Positions 23,000 through 32,217 of a stretch of DNA of 41,165 bases are shown here, in pieces. A program made the position numbers and the translations under genes. The stretch covers positions 1-41,165 of the IMG/VR virus record IMGVR_UViG_3300048586_000289; one strand, given 5' to 3'. Below the pieces are notes generated by a model. The model worked only from the letters and a program-made list of their open reading frames with translations, searched no databases and was not told where the DNA came from. Source of the DNA: a virus. Each line of letters begins with the position of its first letter. Position 1 is the first letter of the stretch.

Positions 23000-25173
23000 T
23001 AAGGCTAATCATCAATGGAAAGGAGATGGATACGTTTGCTGGAACTGACATAGCACAGACCAAGCAGACGAATGATATTAACAGCCTTGAGACCAAGCAG
23101 ACCAACTACACCAACTCCTTTGATCTGCCCAAGACACCGAATAACGTGGAGAATATGAAGTACCTGTCTTTGGTAGGCAATACCTCCGATGTTCCCTACG
23201 AAAAAAATGAATGCTATCTATATGACCAAAAGACAGGGGAATGCTTCGTATACAAGGGATGGGCCATCATCAAGGAAACCACCGATGTGTACAAGTGTCA
23301 CGTTTACGATGGGAATCTCGATCTGTATAAGACCATCGAGAATTTCATATTGAAGGACCTTGACCTAACGGAACTGGTGCACGCCAAGGATCTTGCTACG
23401 GTGGTCGCGAGCTGGGCGAATCCTGTATATCGGTACATTCTTGCAGACTATGGCGGGAAGGTATCTTTCGGCGCACCTGCAAGAATTAACATTGACTACC
23501 TCACGCCATCGGTAAGGGTAAAATGGCTTTGGAACAAGCTTTTCGAATACTTCAACATAACTTATTCCGGATCTGTTTTCCAGACCGAGGATTTTGACAA
23601 TATGTGGATGACCTACCCAAAGGGGCTCAACACCGGTGAGGGCGATATACTTGTAGTGGAATCCGATGACTATGACTATGCGATGCAGATTGTGAGAGGT
23701 CATTTTCATTTTCCTATTGAGTCCGCATATTATGCCGTGGCACTTACGTGGACCGAGGGGCCAAAATTTTTCATTTACCGCAGGGGCATCCACATACAGG
23801 TATATGAATCGGGGACGTACAGGCTCGATATCACCGGAACCATCAACACCCTATTGAACGATAACGAGCATGCAACCGTCATCATAGGGAAGAATACCGA
23901 CGGCATTTTGCCAAACAATGTTACGCCTATTGGCTCGAATATCGCATATGTGCCAATTGGGGAGGAGTTCACCCGGTCTTTCATCTTTGATCTCAACGCT
24001 TATGATACGGCATCAGTGGTGATCAAAGGGAGGCCCGGCGGAATTTTTGTTCTTGACCAGCAAGAGTGCGAGCTATCATTGACATTTACGAAAGTCAATG
24101 CTGTGGTCATTGATTTTTCCGAGGCATTCATAGACTTTTCGGCCACGGATTTTGTCAAGGAAGTAATGGCAGAATTTGGGCTATCTCTTTTCAAGGACAA
24201 ATACCGAAACCACTACGAATTCCTCACAATGACAGAAAGGCTTCAGACAGCCGATGTGGAAGATTGGAGCTATAAATATCAGGGCAAGATTTCCGAGAAC
24301 TACATCTACGGAAGCTATGCCCAGATGAACATCCTTAAGCACAAATACAATGAGGAGAATGCGAGCTACAATGATGGGTCGGTCTCGATAGAAAACGTGA
24401 ACCTGCCGGACAACAAGATCTTGTTCCAGTCCAAGGCGTATTCCCCCGAAAGAGATCCTGTGGATTACTTCGGGAGGTCAACTTTAGTTTACAAGACCTT
24501 TGACAAGAACATCAAGGACGATGGCACTGTTACCTACAAATCCCTGGACAAGCGATTTTATTTTTTGAAGAGCGTGCCGTTCAATTTTGGTGGGAGCTTG
24601 AAAATAGGCTCGGAACAGCTCGGAACGGAACAGACGATCGTGGGGCCCGCACAGGTGGAGGCCTATGGAAGCATAGCCTTCAAGGACATAGTCCAGTCCC
24701 GTTATGGCTCGATCCTGAACGTTCTCAACAAATCACAGCTGCTCAAGGTGATTATGAATTTGAGCGCCATGGACATTGCCAATATTGATTTCAGAAAGCT
24801 CTACCATATTTCACGAAACGACATCAACGGCTATTTTATGCTAAACAAGATCAACAGCTACCGGCCGGGCCAAAAAACGGTAACCGAACTGGTACGGGTC
24901 ATACCCAACTCGCAGAACATTCCGGCACCGCGAATCTCTTTTGGCAACGGAGTGGATAGTATTTCAGTAGAGGTTGGACAAACGGTAGAAGTATGGTTGT
25001 CCACTCCGTTGCCGGGGGTAACTTCCAGTATTTCCCACCCTGGAGCCATTAAGGTTTCCGAATATCAGTATAACATCACACCTGACTCTACCGGAGTTAC
25101 CGACATTTCCTTATCCGTAACATCCACAGAAATTCCCATAGTGACCAATACTATCACATTAACAGTTATATAA
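22996..25173 (+). CDS. Large tail protein with C-terminal Ig-like domain
   Basis: 725 residues overlapping the previous gene (ATGA). The N-terminus (DINSLETKQTNYTNSFDLPK) has the pattern seen in Bacteroidota phage tail/baseplate proteins. The middle is beta-rich. The last 85 residues (VDSISVEVGQTVEVWLSTPL ... NTITLTVI) form a BIG2/Ig-like domain, often used for weak binding to cell-surface sugars. Probable tail tip or hub component. Confidence 0.65.
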   Translation: MIRLIINGKEMDTFAGTDIAQTKQTNDINSLETKQTNYTNSFDLPKTPNNVENMKYLSLVGNTSDVPYEKNECYLYDQKTGECFVYKGWAIIKETTDVYKCHVYDGNLDLYKTIENFILKDLDLTELVHAKDLATVVASWANPVYRYILADYGGKVSFGAPARINIDYLTPSVRVKWLWNKLFEYFNITYSGSVFQTEDFDNMWMTYPKGLNTGEGDILVVESDDYDYAMQIVRGHFHFPIESAYYAVALTWTEGPKFFIYRRGIHIQVYESGTYRLDITGTINTLLNDNEHATVIIGKNTDGILPNNVTPIGSNIAYVPIGEEFTRSFIFDLNAYDTASVVIKGRPGGIFVLDQQECELSLTFTKVNAVVIDFSEAFIDFSATDFVKEVMAEFGLSLFKDKYRNHYEFLTMTERLQTADVEDWSYKYQGKISENYIYGSYAQMNILKHKYNEENASYNDGSVSIENVNLPDNKILFQSKAYSPERDPVDYFGRSTLVYKTFDKNIKDDGTVTYKSLDKRFYFLKSVPFNFGGSLKIGSEQLGTEQTIVGPAQVEAYGSIAFKDIVQSRYGSILNVLNKSQLLKVIMNLSAMDIANIDFRKLYHISRNDINGYFMLNKINSYRPGQKTVTELVRVIPNSQNIPAPRISFGNGVDSISVEVGQTVEVWLSTPLPGVTSSISHPGAIKVSEYQYNITPDSTGVTDISLSVTSTEIPIVTNTITLTVI

Positions 25174-25174
25174 G

Positions 25175-28015
25175 ATGGCAGGAGAAAAAATAAAACTATT
25201 TGAGGCAGACATCGATGTCGATGGCATCGTAAAGAAGTCCGGAGAGCTCAAGCAGGCGATTATGGACGCAAAGGATGCCATGGTTTTGGCCAAGTTCCAG
25301 ACAGGCGAGACTTCGAAAGAGTACATCAAGGCCGAGGCGAACGTCAAGAAGCTGTCCGCGGAGTATCGCGTGAACCAACAGCAGATCATCAACCTCACAA
25401 ACGCCAACGGAAACTTATTGACCATCGAGCAGAAGCTTACCACCGCCTTGGACAAAGAGGTCAAGTCCATCGATAGCGCAGTGGCCAACAACAAGGAGTT
25501 GCGAAAAATACGCAATGCCATCAATACCGAGACCGAGGAGGGCCAGAAGGCCATCGCGGAGATCAACAAGAAAATTGACGAGAACACGGCCTTCATCAAA
25601 GCCAATACCGATAGCTATTCACAGCAGAAAATGGAAATCGGGGACTATAAGAATGCCATCAAGGACGCATACAATGAATTGAACATCTTCAATGGCGGCA
25701 TCCTTGGGTTTGTGCAGCGGGCGCAGGCAGCCGGTGGCGTGATGCCCTTGGTGAAGAATGGGCTTTCGGGAATCACACAGGGGATTATGGGGGCCACCAA
25801 AGCTTCCCTTGCATTCATTGCCACGCCCATCGGAGCCGTCATTGCCGCCGTCGGTGTCGTTTTGGGCGCAATCATTGGCTATCTAAAATCGACCCAAAAA
25901 GGGATCGATGCCGTAACCGCAGTTACCCGCCCCCTATCGGCCATCTTCCAGTCGCTCATAGGCATCCTGCAACAGGTCGGCGAATTTCTGTTCAAGGCAT
26001 TCAGTAATCCAAAGAAGACCATTACCGAGGTATATGATTTCGTCAAGGACAAGGTCATCAAGGTATTCGAGGGCTATTGGAAAATACTTTCCGGTATAGC
26101 GACCCTTGATTTCGATAAGGCAAAAGAAGGACTTTCCGACATCAACGATGTGGCCGTGGAAGGCATCAACGCTATGAAGAATGCCGCCGGTGCCATCGGC
26201 GATACGTTCGCCGAGGCCTATAAAAAAGGCCAGCGCATCGACGAGCTGCAAAAACAGTTCGAGCAAAAGGAGATCGACATCCTTGCATACCGCGCCCAGC
26301 AGGAAATCCAGTTGAAGAAATTGGAAAACATCCAAAAGAACCAGCTGCTGTCCGCAGAGGAACGCAACAAAGCGATCGAGGAAGGCGAAAAGATTTCCAA
26401 GGATCTGTTGGCCCGGGAGAATGAGATCCTGGACATACAGATCGAACAGCTCAAGATCAAACAGTCCTTGAATGACACCAGTCGGGAGGAGGAAAAGCAG
26501 TTACAGGAATTGATCGCCCAGCGCATCAAGAACGAGGCTATCGTTTTGGACGTTGAGAAAAAAGCACTTGGAGACAAGAAGCAGCTGGCCACCGAGGCCG
26601 CCAATGCCGCCAAACAGGCCGCAGCTGAAAGAAAAGCCGCCGCCGAAAAGGAATTTGAAGATTCCATAAAGCGCCAACAGTTAGAGCTGCAGATATACCT
26701 CGAGAGCCAGGGCATCAAGAAGCGCACGATGGCCGAGGAGCTCAAACTGGCAGAGGAGGCATCTGCAAAGCTCATCGATATCGAGCGCCAGAAACTCGAG
26801 AAAAAGAAGATCACCGAGGAGGAGTTCAAGCTGTTCGTGATCCAGAGCGAAAAGGACCTTGCCCTTAAACGTGTCGAGATTGCAAATGAGAACCTCGACA
26901 TCGAGCTTGAGGCATTCAAAAAGAACCACGAGGCAAAACTTGCCGCCGGCACTTTCTATTCGGACGAAGCCTACAAACAGGAACAGGAAAGACTGGCGGC
27001 CATTCTCGCAAAGGAACAGGAATACTGGGACCAGAAGCTGGAATTGGGAATAATAAACCAAACGGAGTACAATGCCGCCATCGATGCGCTCAACGAGGAG
27101 AACCGGCTTGCGCTGGAAGAGGCAAGGCTGGAACGTGAGGAGGCGGAAAAGGAAAAGCAAGTAGTTGATCTTGAGAACAAGCGCGCCGCACAAATTGAAA
27201 ACCTTGAGTACGATCTGGAGTTTCAATTGGCAGAGCTGGAAGCCAAGCGGCAACAGGAAATTGAGGCGGCCGAAAAAACAGGTGCCGACCTTACACTTAT
27301 CAATGAGAAGTACGCCAAGATGCGACAGGACATTGAGGCCACGGTGCAGGAGAACAAGCTCGATCTTATGTCCACTACTTCTAGTAATGTGGCTACATTG
27401 GTTGGCAAGGAAACAGCATTGGGGAAAGCGGCAGCCATCGCACAGACAACAATTGAAACTTATAAGGCAGCGGTTTCCGCCTATTCCGCAATGTCGGCCA
27501 TTCCTGTTGTGGGCCCGGTACTTGGGGCTATTGCTGCTGGAGCAGCGGTCGCGCTCGGTCTGGCAAACGTTAAAAAAATCGTATCCACAAAGCCCCCAAA
27601 AGCAGAGCGCGGGGCGGTGTTCAATATCGGGGGCAAACGGCACAGCCAGGGCGGCACCAAATTCTACGGTGAGGATGGTACTGCTTTTGAAGCCGAGAAA
27701 GATGAAAAGATGTTCATTCTAAATCGTCAGGCATCCGCAGCGCTGGGACCATTGCTTTCGGATATCAACCAACAGTACGGCGGTGTATCGCTGTCAAGGG
27801 CATCAAGCTATTTGGCGGCTGGTGGGCAAGTGTACCGAAATCCATCTACATCACAAATGCCACAATTCGACTTTGACAGGATGGCCGAGGTGGTCGGTGA
27901 GGGCGTGAGACAGGGAAGCCGTGAAGGTTCTTTGGAAGGTTCGAGCCGCGGAACATACTCCGGAATGGTGGACAAGGAGACCAATGAAACGATTGCCGCA
28001 GGGGCTAATTTTTAG
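25175..28015 (+). CDS. Tape measure protein
   Basis: 946 residues, the largest gene. Long coiled coils rich in Glu, Lys and Ala (AAERKAAAEKEFEDSIKRQQ), a central hydrophobic segment (SLAFIATPIGAVIAAVGVVL), and a second one near residue 770-800 (YSAMSAIPVVGPVLGAIAAG), as in siphovirus tape measures. The C-terminus is glycine/serine-rich. Its length sets tail length (about 140 nm at 1.5 angstrom per residue, a rule of thumb). Confidence 0.9.
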   Translation: MAGEKIKLFEADIDVDGIVKKSGELKQAIMDAKDAMVLAKFQTGETSKEYIKAEANVKKLSAEYRVNQQQIINLTNANGNLLTIEQKLTTALDKEVKSIDSAVANNKELRKIRNAINTETEEGQKAIAEINKKIDENTAFIKANTDSYSQQKMEIGDYKNAIKDAYNELNIFNGGILGFVQRAQAAGGVMPLVKNGLSGITQGIMGATKASLAFIATPIGAVIAAVGVVLGAIIGYLKSTQKGIDAVTAVTRPLSAIFQSLIGILQQVGEFLFKAFSNPKKTITEVYDFVKDKVIKVFEGYWKILSGIATLDFDKAKEGLSDINDVAVEGINAMKNAAGAIGDTFAEAYKKGQRIDELQKQFEQKEIDILAYRAQQEIQLKKLENIQKNQLLSAEERNKAIEEGEKISKDLLARENEILDIQIEQLKIKQSLNDTSREEEKQLQELIAQRIKNEAIVLDVEKKALGDKKQLATEAANAAKQAAAERKAAAEKEFEDSIKRQQLELQIYLESQGIKKRTMAEELKLAEEASAKLIDIERQKLEKKKITEEEFKLFVIQSEKDLALKRVEIANENLDIELEAFKKNHEAKLAAGTFYSDEAYKQEQERLAAILAKEQEYWDQKLELGIINQTEYNAAIDALNEENRLALEEARLEREEAEKEKQVVDLENKRAAQIENLEYDLEFQLAELEAKRQQEIEAAEKTGADLTLINEKYAKMRQDIEATVQENKLDLMSTTSSNVATLVGKETALGKAAAIAQTTIETYKAAVSAYSAMSAIPVVGPVLGAIAAGAAVALGLANVKKIVSTKPPKAERGAVFNIGGKRHSQGGTKFYGEDGTAFEAEKDEKMFILNRQASAALGPLLSDINQQYGGVSLSRASSYLAAGGQVYRNPSTSQMPQFDFDRMAEVVGEGVRQGSREGSLEGSSRGTYSGMVDKETNETIAAGANF

Positions 28016-28018
28016 GGT

Positions 28019-28216
28019 ATGGATTTTAGAAGCAAATACGGTTTAGGGGATATTGTTTTTCTCATAACCGATAAAGATCAGGAGCCGAGGATAGTGGTAC
28101 AGATAACCATAAACCAGACGGGGTTCCAATATTGCCTAAAGCACGGCACGGTAGAAAGTTGGCATTTTGAAATGGAAGTGGCCGCCGAAAAGGACGTTTT
28201 GAAAACGCTGAAATGA
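28019..28216 (+). CDS. Small beta-rich phage protein
   Basis: 65 residues, beta-rich: YGLGDIVFLITDKDQEPRIV, HGTVESWHFEMEV. The 'GD..FL.TD..Q.PRIV ... W.FE.E' pattern recurs in Bacteroidota prophages, where its role is unknown. It lies directly after the tape measure and overlaps the next start (ATGA). Confidence 0.6.
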   Translation: MDFRSKYGLGDIVFLITDKDQEPRIVVQITINQTGFQYCLKHGTVESWHFEMEVAAEKDVLKTLK

Positions 28217-28467
28217 GCAAAGTAAAAAACATACTGGATGGATGGGGCAACTACTTCAAGGGCAGCGATCCCGCCACCTTGGAGGAAGCAAAAAGACGCG
28301 CGGAGATTTGCGCAAAATGTCCTATAATAAAATACGGAAAACACGCAGCCATTCTGCCTGACATGCAAATAAAGGAAATTGAGGGCCATTACTGCGGTGT
28401 ATGCAAGTGCCCTATATCAACAATAGTTCGGTCCAAGGACTACAAATGCCCAAAGGGAAAGTGGTAA
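28213..28467 (+). CDS. Small cysteine-rich (zinc-ribbon-like) phage protein
   Basis: 84 residues with six cysteines in pairs: CAKCPIIKYG, then HYCGVCKCPISTIV and CPKGKW. The spacing suggests two metal sites. Proteins of this type accompany tape measure genes in Bacteroidota phages. Possible chaperone or tail assembly factor; unproven. Confidence 0.6.
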   Translation: MSKVKNILDGWGNYFKGSDPATLEEAKRRAEICAKCPIIKYGKHAAILPDMQIKEIEGHYCGVCKCPISTIVRSKDYKCPKGKW

Positions 28468-28686
28468 ATGCTATATACAAAATTGAAACATAGAACCAAG
28501 GCAATCAAGGAGCTCCAGGATTTAGGGGTGGTCTCCCCCACCATTCTGCGCAATATCGAGATATTCGAGGAGTTCCACCAGAACCCCGAACTGTGCAAGG
28601 TCTGTCGATACGAGGTCTTGGCCGAGGCTTATGGTTTCAAGAACAGTTCCAGTATTAAGAAGATTATAGAAGATCTTTCAAAATAG
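28468..28686 (+). CDS. Small protein with HTH-like end
   Basis: 72 residues starting one base after the cysteine-rich gene. Residues about 20-70 (VVSPTILRNIEIFEEFHQNP; YEVLAEAYGFKNSSSIKKII) read like a small helix-turn-helix protein. As last gene of the tail operon, just before the terminator at 28705, it could regulate. Not recognised with certainty. Confidence 0.55.
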   Translation: MLYTKLKHRTKAIKELQDLGVVSPTILRNIEIFEEFHQNPELCKVCRYEVLAEAYGFKNSSSIKKIIEDLSK

Positions 28687-28947
28687 CTTCTTTATTTTAT
28701 TCTCAGCCCGGGCATCCTCCGGGCTTTTCATTTTTTCAACAGGTGCGCCACTGCCGTTTTTTTCGAGCCATTCCAAATAAGCTTCATAGTGTGCATCATT
28801 CCTGTCCTTCAACTTGTGGTACTGGATGTACGGATTTTTGGAAGGCTTGGTATTTTTTTCATAATAATCTATCACAAATAGCAAAAACTTGGCGGTGGCC
28901 CAAAACCCGAAAACAATTGAGAATAATATTATTATAGCAATAGCCAT
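28678..28947 (-). CDS. Single-span membrane protein of the accessory cassette
   Basis: 89 residues from the ATG at 28947, which overlaps the stop of the upstream minus-strand gene (TAATG); a TTG at 28977 is less likely. An N-terminal membrane span (MAIAIIILFSIVFGFWATAK) is followed by a polar, charged cytoplasmic or periplasmic tail. The 3' end overlaps the convergent tail-operon gene by 9 bases and contains its terminator hairpin. Candidate lysogen-expressed exclusion factor. Confidence 0.6.
   Translation of the reverse strand: MAIAIIILFSIVFGFWATAKFLLFVIDYYEKNTKPSKNPYIQYHKLKDRNDAHYEAYLEWLEKNGSGAPVEKMKSPEDARAENKIKKLF
28705..28736 (+). terminator. Terminator of the tail operon inside a convergent gene
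   Basis: AGCCCGG (28705-28711) pairs with CCGGGCT (28719-28725), loop of 7, followed by TTTTCATTTTTT on the plus strand. The same bases encode the C-terminal PEDARA of the minus-strand membrane protein. Confidence 0.75.
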
Positions 28948-29174
28948 TACATTTCTCTGCTGTTGACCAAGCTCCAAAGGCCATTTCTCTTTTCAAATCT
29001 AAATATCCACCCAGTTGGGCTTTGAATTGGGACTGGTCCGGTATGATTGATTAAAACTTCTACTCTCTTTTTGACTGGGATTTCGAACCAATCATTAACA
29101 ATTCCTTTTAATTCGATATCCGCAAAAGCGACTACCGCTATTTGCTCAGCTTCTTCTTTATTTTTTGCTTCCAT
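28947..29174 (-). CDS. Small accessory protein, unknown
   Basis: 75 residues (MEAKNKEEAEQIAVVAFADI; VKKRVEVLINHTG), alpha then beta, no signal peptide. It is first gene of a two-gene minus-strand cassette that interrupts the virion genes and is A+T-richer than they are. Expression from 29175-29260 in the lysogen is likely. No family recognised. Confidence 0.55.
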   Translation of the reverse strand: MEAKNKEEAEQIAVVAFADIELKGIVNDWFEIPVKKRVEVLINHTGPVPIQSPTGWIFRFEKRNGLWSLVNSREM

Positions 29175-29194
29175 AATGTAAATATAATCAATAA

Positions 29195-29210
29195 GGTAAA
29201 ATTTTTTACC
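29195..29210. promoter_or_regulatory. Palindrome between divergent genes (operator candidate)
   Basis: GGTAAAATTTTTTACC is an almost perfect 16-bp palindrome in the 87-bp gap between the minus-strand cassette and the capsid operon. Confidence 0.4.
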
Positions 29211-29232
29211 AACTGCCGCTACAAATCGCCCT

Positions 29233-29240
29233 TAGTTTTG
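29233..29240 (+). promoter_or_regulatory. Capsid operon promoter, -7 element TAGTTTTG
   Basis: TAGTTTTG matches TAnnTTTG and lies 22 bp before the protease ATG. No clear TTG is found 17-23 bp upstream, so an activator may be needed. Confidence 0.5.
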
Positions 29241-29261
29241 AAGGAAATTACAGTTGATTAA

Positions 29262-30476
29262 ATGCACTTCAAGACCAACCCCGTTTTTTCCAAGGCCAAG
29301 CACATCAATGTTGATCGTGACAACGGCGTTGTGAAAAATGTCGTAATCCTAAAAGAAGGGGCCAACAAGAACGGCACCCATTTCGGGTTGAAATATCTTG
29401 GGGCACTCGCAACAGGAGCCAATGAGCAGAAGCAGGGCGTAAAGTCGCGTTTTGGCCATCCTAACATGTGCAGCACCAGCCTTGGCAGCTATTTGGGCAG
29501 GTACAAGAATTTCCGCCAAGAGGGCAACAAGGTATTTGCAGATCTCCATCTTGACCCCATTGCCAAGAAAACACAGGTCGAGGGCAAGGGCATTTCGATG
29601 TTTGAGTATGTGATGGACATGGCCGAGACCAATCCGGACATGTTCGGAAACTCCATACACATTCCCGCCCCGGAATATGAGCAGGAGCAGGTAGAGGTCA
29701 AGGGAAAAAAATTCAGTTCCCACATCTACAATGGCATCGTGGCCTCCGATGTGGTGGATGACCCCGCGGCCACCGATGGGCTCTTTGCCAACTCCGACGA
29801 TCTCGGCATCATAGTTACCGATTTCCTGGACAACAACCCAACAATCTTTGACGTGATTCAGAAAGACCCTTCCATCGTGGAGGATTTTTTTGACCGCTAT
29901 ATCAATTACCTAAACCTATTTAAAAACAATGAAAAGATGAGTTTCTTAGACAAATTGAAAAAGAAATTCAGTGCGAACGAGACGTTCGATGTCGAGGAAA
30001 CTACGGCGACGGGCGAAATCATCACGATCGTAACTGAAGACGAGACCCCGAAAGTTGGCGATGCAGTCAATGACTCCGAGGGCAAACCATTGCCAGATGG
30101 CGATGTGGTACTGAAGGACGGTTCTACCCTTGTGGTGGCCGCCGGCAAGATAGCCGAGATCAAAGAGGCCGAGGAAGATCCCTCCGGGGAGCCTACCAAT
30201 GCCGAGGTAATGCAAAGCGTAAACAAGCTCAGCAGTGCCTTTGCGAAATTCCAGACTTCCTATAAAAAGGATATGAAGGATAACGAACAAGCTTTGGAGC
30301 TGATCGCTGATCAAGTCCAGAAGTTTGACAGCCGTGTAACCACGTTGGCCAAATCGGTCACTTCCAAAAAGACCACATATGAGGCCGAGCCTCCAAGTGG
30401 AAAAAAGAAACAAAATGCGAGCGGCTACGATCCCGACAAGGTTCGTGAAGCTCGTGAAAACCGAAAAAAGAAGTAA
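29262..30476 (+). CDS. Prohead protease fused to scaffold
   Basis: 404 residues. N-terminal protease (about 1-190) with candidate triad His66 (FGHPNM), Ser131 (MFGNSIHIP) and Asp167 (VVDDPAATDG). Residues from about 226 are acidic and coiled (MSFLDKLKKKFSANETFDVE; a long helix MQSVNKLSSAFAKFQTSYKK), ending in a basic tail REARENRKKK, typical of scaffolds. An in-frame ATG at 29937 could give a separate scaffold protein. It directly precedes the major capsid gene. Confidence 0.85.
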   Translation: MHFKTNPVFSKAKHINVDRDNGVVKNVVILKEGANKNGTHFGLKYLGALATGANEQKQGVKSRFGHPNMCSTSLGSYLGRYKNFRQEGNKVFADLHLDPIAKKTQVEGKGISMFEYVMDMAETNPDMFGNSIHIPAPEYEQEQVEVKGKKFSSHIYNGIVASDVVDDPAATDGLFANSDDLGIIVTDFLDNNPTIFDVIQKDPSIVEDFFDRYINYLNLFKNNEKMSFLDKLKKKFSANETFDVEETTATGEIITIVTEDETPKVGDAVNDSEGKPLPDGDVVLKDGSTLVVAAGKIAEIKEAEEDPSGEPTNAEVMQSVNKLSSAFAKFQTSYKKDMKDNEQALELIADQVQKFDSRVTTLAKSVTSKKTTYEAEPPSGKKKQNASGYDPDKVREARENRKKK

Positions 30477-30479
30477 GCC

Positions 30480-31550
30480 ATGGAATTAAAATCAGCTTTT
30501 CAACTTTTGGCCACGGATGAGCGCTTCATCCAGGACACACGTGAGATCATCGTAAATGATCTATTTCACCAACCGACCAATGAGTTTTTCACAATCGTGC
30601 CCGGTATCAAGGGAGGCCAGCAAGTGGCCGCAATGCGTGGGTTTGAATATGTCACCGTAAAATCCGCAGGTTGCGGTGGCGCGGGTATATCTCCCGATTT
30701 TCCAGCTTTCTCACAATTCTGGAACCCAACCCTTCAAGAAGTAAAATTGAACTATTGCTATGATGACTTTATGGGTTATTTCACGCAGTGGGCTTTGAAC
30801 AATGGACATGACATCAAGAACCTTGAGGGCACTGAACTTGGAATGTTCATTCAGGACCACGTTGCCAAGGCCATGGAGCTTGACCTATTGAGGATCGTGC
30901 TCTTGGGCGATAAGGACATAGCCACGCAGGACATCCTTACCGATGAGGCCACCTATGCTAAGTTCTACAACACCATCGACAAAGGTCTTATCCCCACGCT
31001 CCAGTATCTGTCAACGCTTCCGGAGTTTGCCGATGCCTTTGTTGATCTTCCGCAGAACGATGCGGCCACGATCGCACTTCAGAACACTTTTGGAGCAACT
31101 GATGCACTTGACATCTATGAGAAAATTTTGGACCAGTACGATTTCGACAGCGACATCTTGTTGACATCGAACCGTTTGTTCAAGAACTATCAGAAATGGG
31201 TGAAGCGAGCAAATGGTTACGGTCTTCAATCGAATGTTGACTTGACCATGAAAGGTACTGGAGATCTTCAGATTGATGGTGAGACCTTGAAACCGATCGT
31301 TAACTACGACCGATGGAAACAAAAGGATTTCATTGTTGACAATGACCCGGATCCTGATACCATCCACTTGCCACACTTTGCGCTTAACACCCGCAAGGAA
31401 TACCTTCAGGTGGGTGTGGACAGCGAGGCCGCATTGAGCGATCTACGCCTTGAGTACATCGGAGGAGCGGATGAGACATTCTGGATCAAAGCAAATTATA
31501 TGCTTGATTTCAAGATGGTGAACCCCTATGCGCTCAAGGCCGCATTGTAA
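30480..31550 (+). CDS. Major capsid protein
   Basis: 356 residues, three bases after the protease/scaffold stop. HK97-type features include an N-terminal helix (LKSAFQLLATDERFIQDTRE), a central segment with the E-loop-like region (KLNYCYDDFMGYFTQWALNN) and a long P-domain helix (LGMFIQDHVAKAMELDLLRI). It is followed by a strong hairpin. Position and size make this the shell protein, although the fold assignment is by pattern only. Confidence 0.85.
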   Translation: MELKSAFQLLATDERFIQDTREIIVNDLFHQPTNEFFTIVPGIKGGQQVAAMRGFEYVTVKSAGCGGAGISPDFPAFSQFWNPTLQEVKLNYCYDDFMGYFTQWALNNGHDIKNLEGTELGMFIQDHVAKAMELDLLRIVLLGDKDIATQDILTDEATYAKFYNTIDKGLIPTLQYLSTLPEFADAFVDLPQNDAATIALQNTFGATDALDIYEKILDQYDFDSDILLTSNRLFKNYQKWVKRANGYGLQSNVDLTMKGTGDLQIDGETLKPIVNYDRWKQKDFIVDNDPDPDTIHLPHFALNTRKEYLQVGVDSEAALSDLRLEYIGGADETFWIKANYMLDFKMVNPYALKAAL

Positions 31551-31565
31551 AAATTTTGTCTAACC

Positions 31566-31587
31566 AAGGGGGCCAACCGCCCCCTTT
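31566..31587 (+). terminator. GC-rich hairpin after the major capsid gene
   Basis: AAGGGGGC (31566-31573) pairs with GCCCCCTT (31579-31586), loop CAACC, followed by only TTTC. It could be a partial terminator or an mRNA-stabilising 3' structure that raises capsid expression above the downstream genes. Confidence 0.65.
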
Positions 31588-31601
31588 CAACAATACATAT
31601 T

Positions 31602-32210
31602 ATGCCAGAATCATGTGATGCTAAACTGTCCGGCCTTTTCGCCAAGAAATGCGGGCACAAGCCAAAACAAGGGGTCAGCAAGAAGTGGTACTTCAACATC
31701 GACGAAGTCGACCGCGGGGCCACGTTGACCGTAAACCGCGGCACCAAGGTAACCGCATTGGTGCTAAAGGAAGGCGCAAAGCTATACCCCGCCGAGGGAA
31801 GCTCCAAGACAAAAAAGATCAAGCATGCCCTTACCATTGGCGATTTTGCGAATGGCTACATCCATACCGATGAGTTCACCGTTACCTACCGTGGCGAGGA
31901 AGAAAGGGAGCGTATCCAGGAGCTTGTGGACGGGGCCCGAGTGGGAACCATCAACAAAATGGTGGATACCGGTCTTAACGGGGAGATCAGCTATTCCATT
32001 GCCGGACTTGAATCGGGGATGGACATCCTGAACGACGACTTCGACTCCAATGCCAACTCAGGGGCCACCACGGTAATTGTGGCCACCAAGGAAGGCGAGG
32101 AAGAGGGCACCGGTCTAAAGCTGTTCCTAATGCCGGCCAGCACGGAGCCCACCGACCTTGAGGAGACTGAAGCTTGGATTGCCGCCAATGAGTACGTTGC
32201 AGTCCCATAA
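31602..32210 (+). CDS. Virion structural protein (possible tail tube)
   Basis: 202 residues, beta-rich (GATLTVNRGTKVTALVLKEG; FTVTYRGEEERERIQELVDG; GEISYSIAGLESGMDI). It has its own upstream spacer and follows the capsid hairpin. Its size and fold pattern fit a tail tube or a capsid decoration protein. No cysteine or enzymatic motif is informative beyond an N-terminal Cys pair (ESCDAK, KKCGHK). Confidence 0.6.
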   Translation: MPESCDAKLSGLFAKKCGHKPKQGVSKKWYFNIDEVDRGATLTVNRGTKVTALVLKEGAKLYPAEGSSKTKKIKHALTIGDFANGYIHTDEFTVTYRGEEERERIQELVDGARVGTINKMVDTGLNGEISYSIAGLESGMDILNDDFDSNANSGATTVIVATKEGEEEGTGLKLFLMPASTEPTDLEETEAWIAANEYVAVP

Positions 32211-32217
32211 CGTTCTA

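Noticed and set aside
26218-27643. Long minus-strand open frames (up to 320 residues) opposite the tape measure gene
   Set aside because: They mirror the biased codon use of a Glu/Lys/Ala-rich coiled coil, have Ser/Leu/Cys-rich implausible composition and no start context or neighbours.
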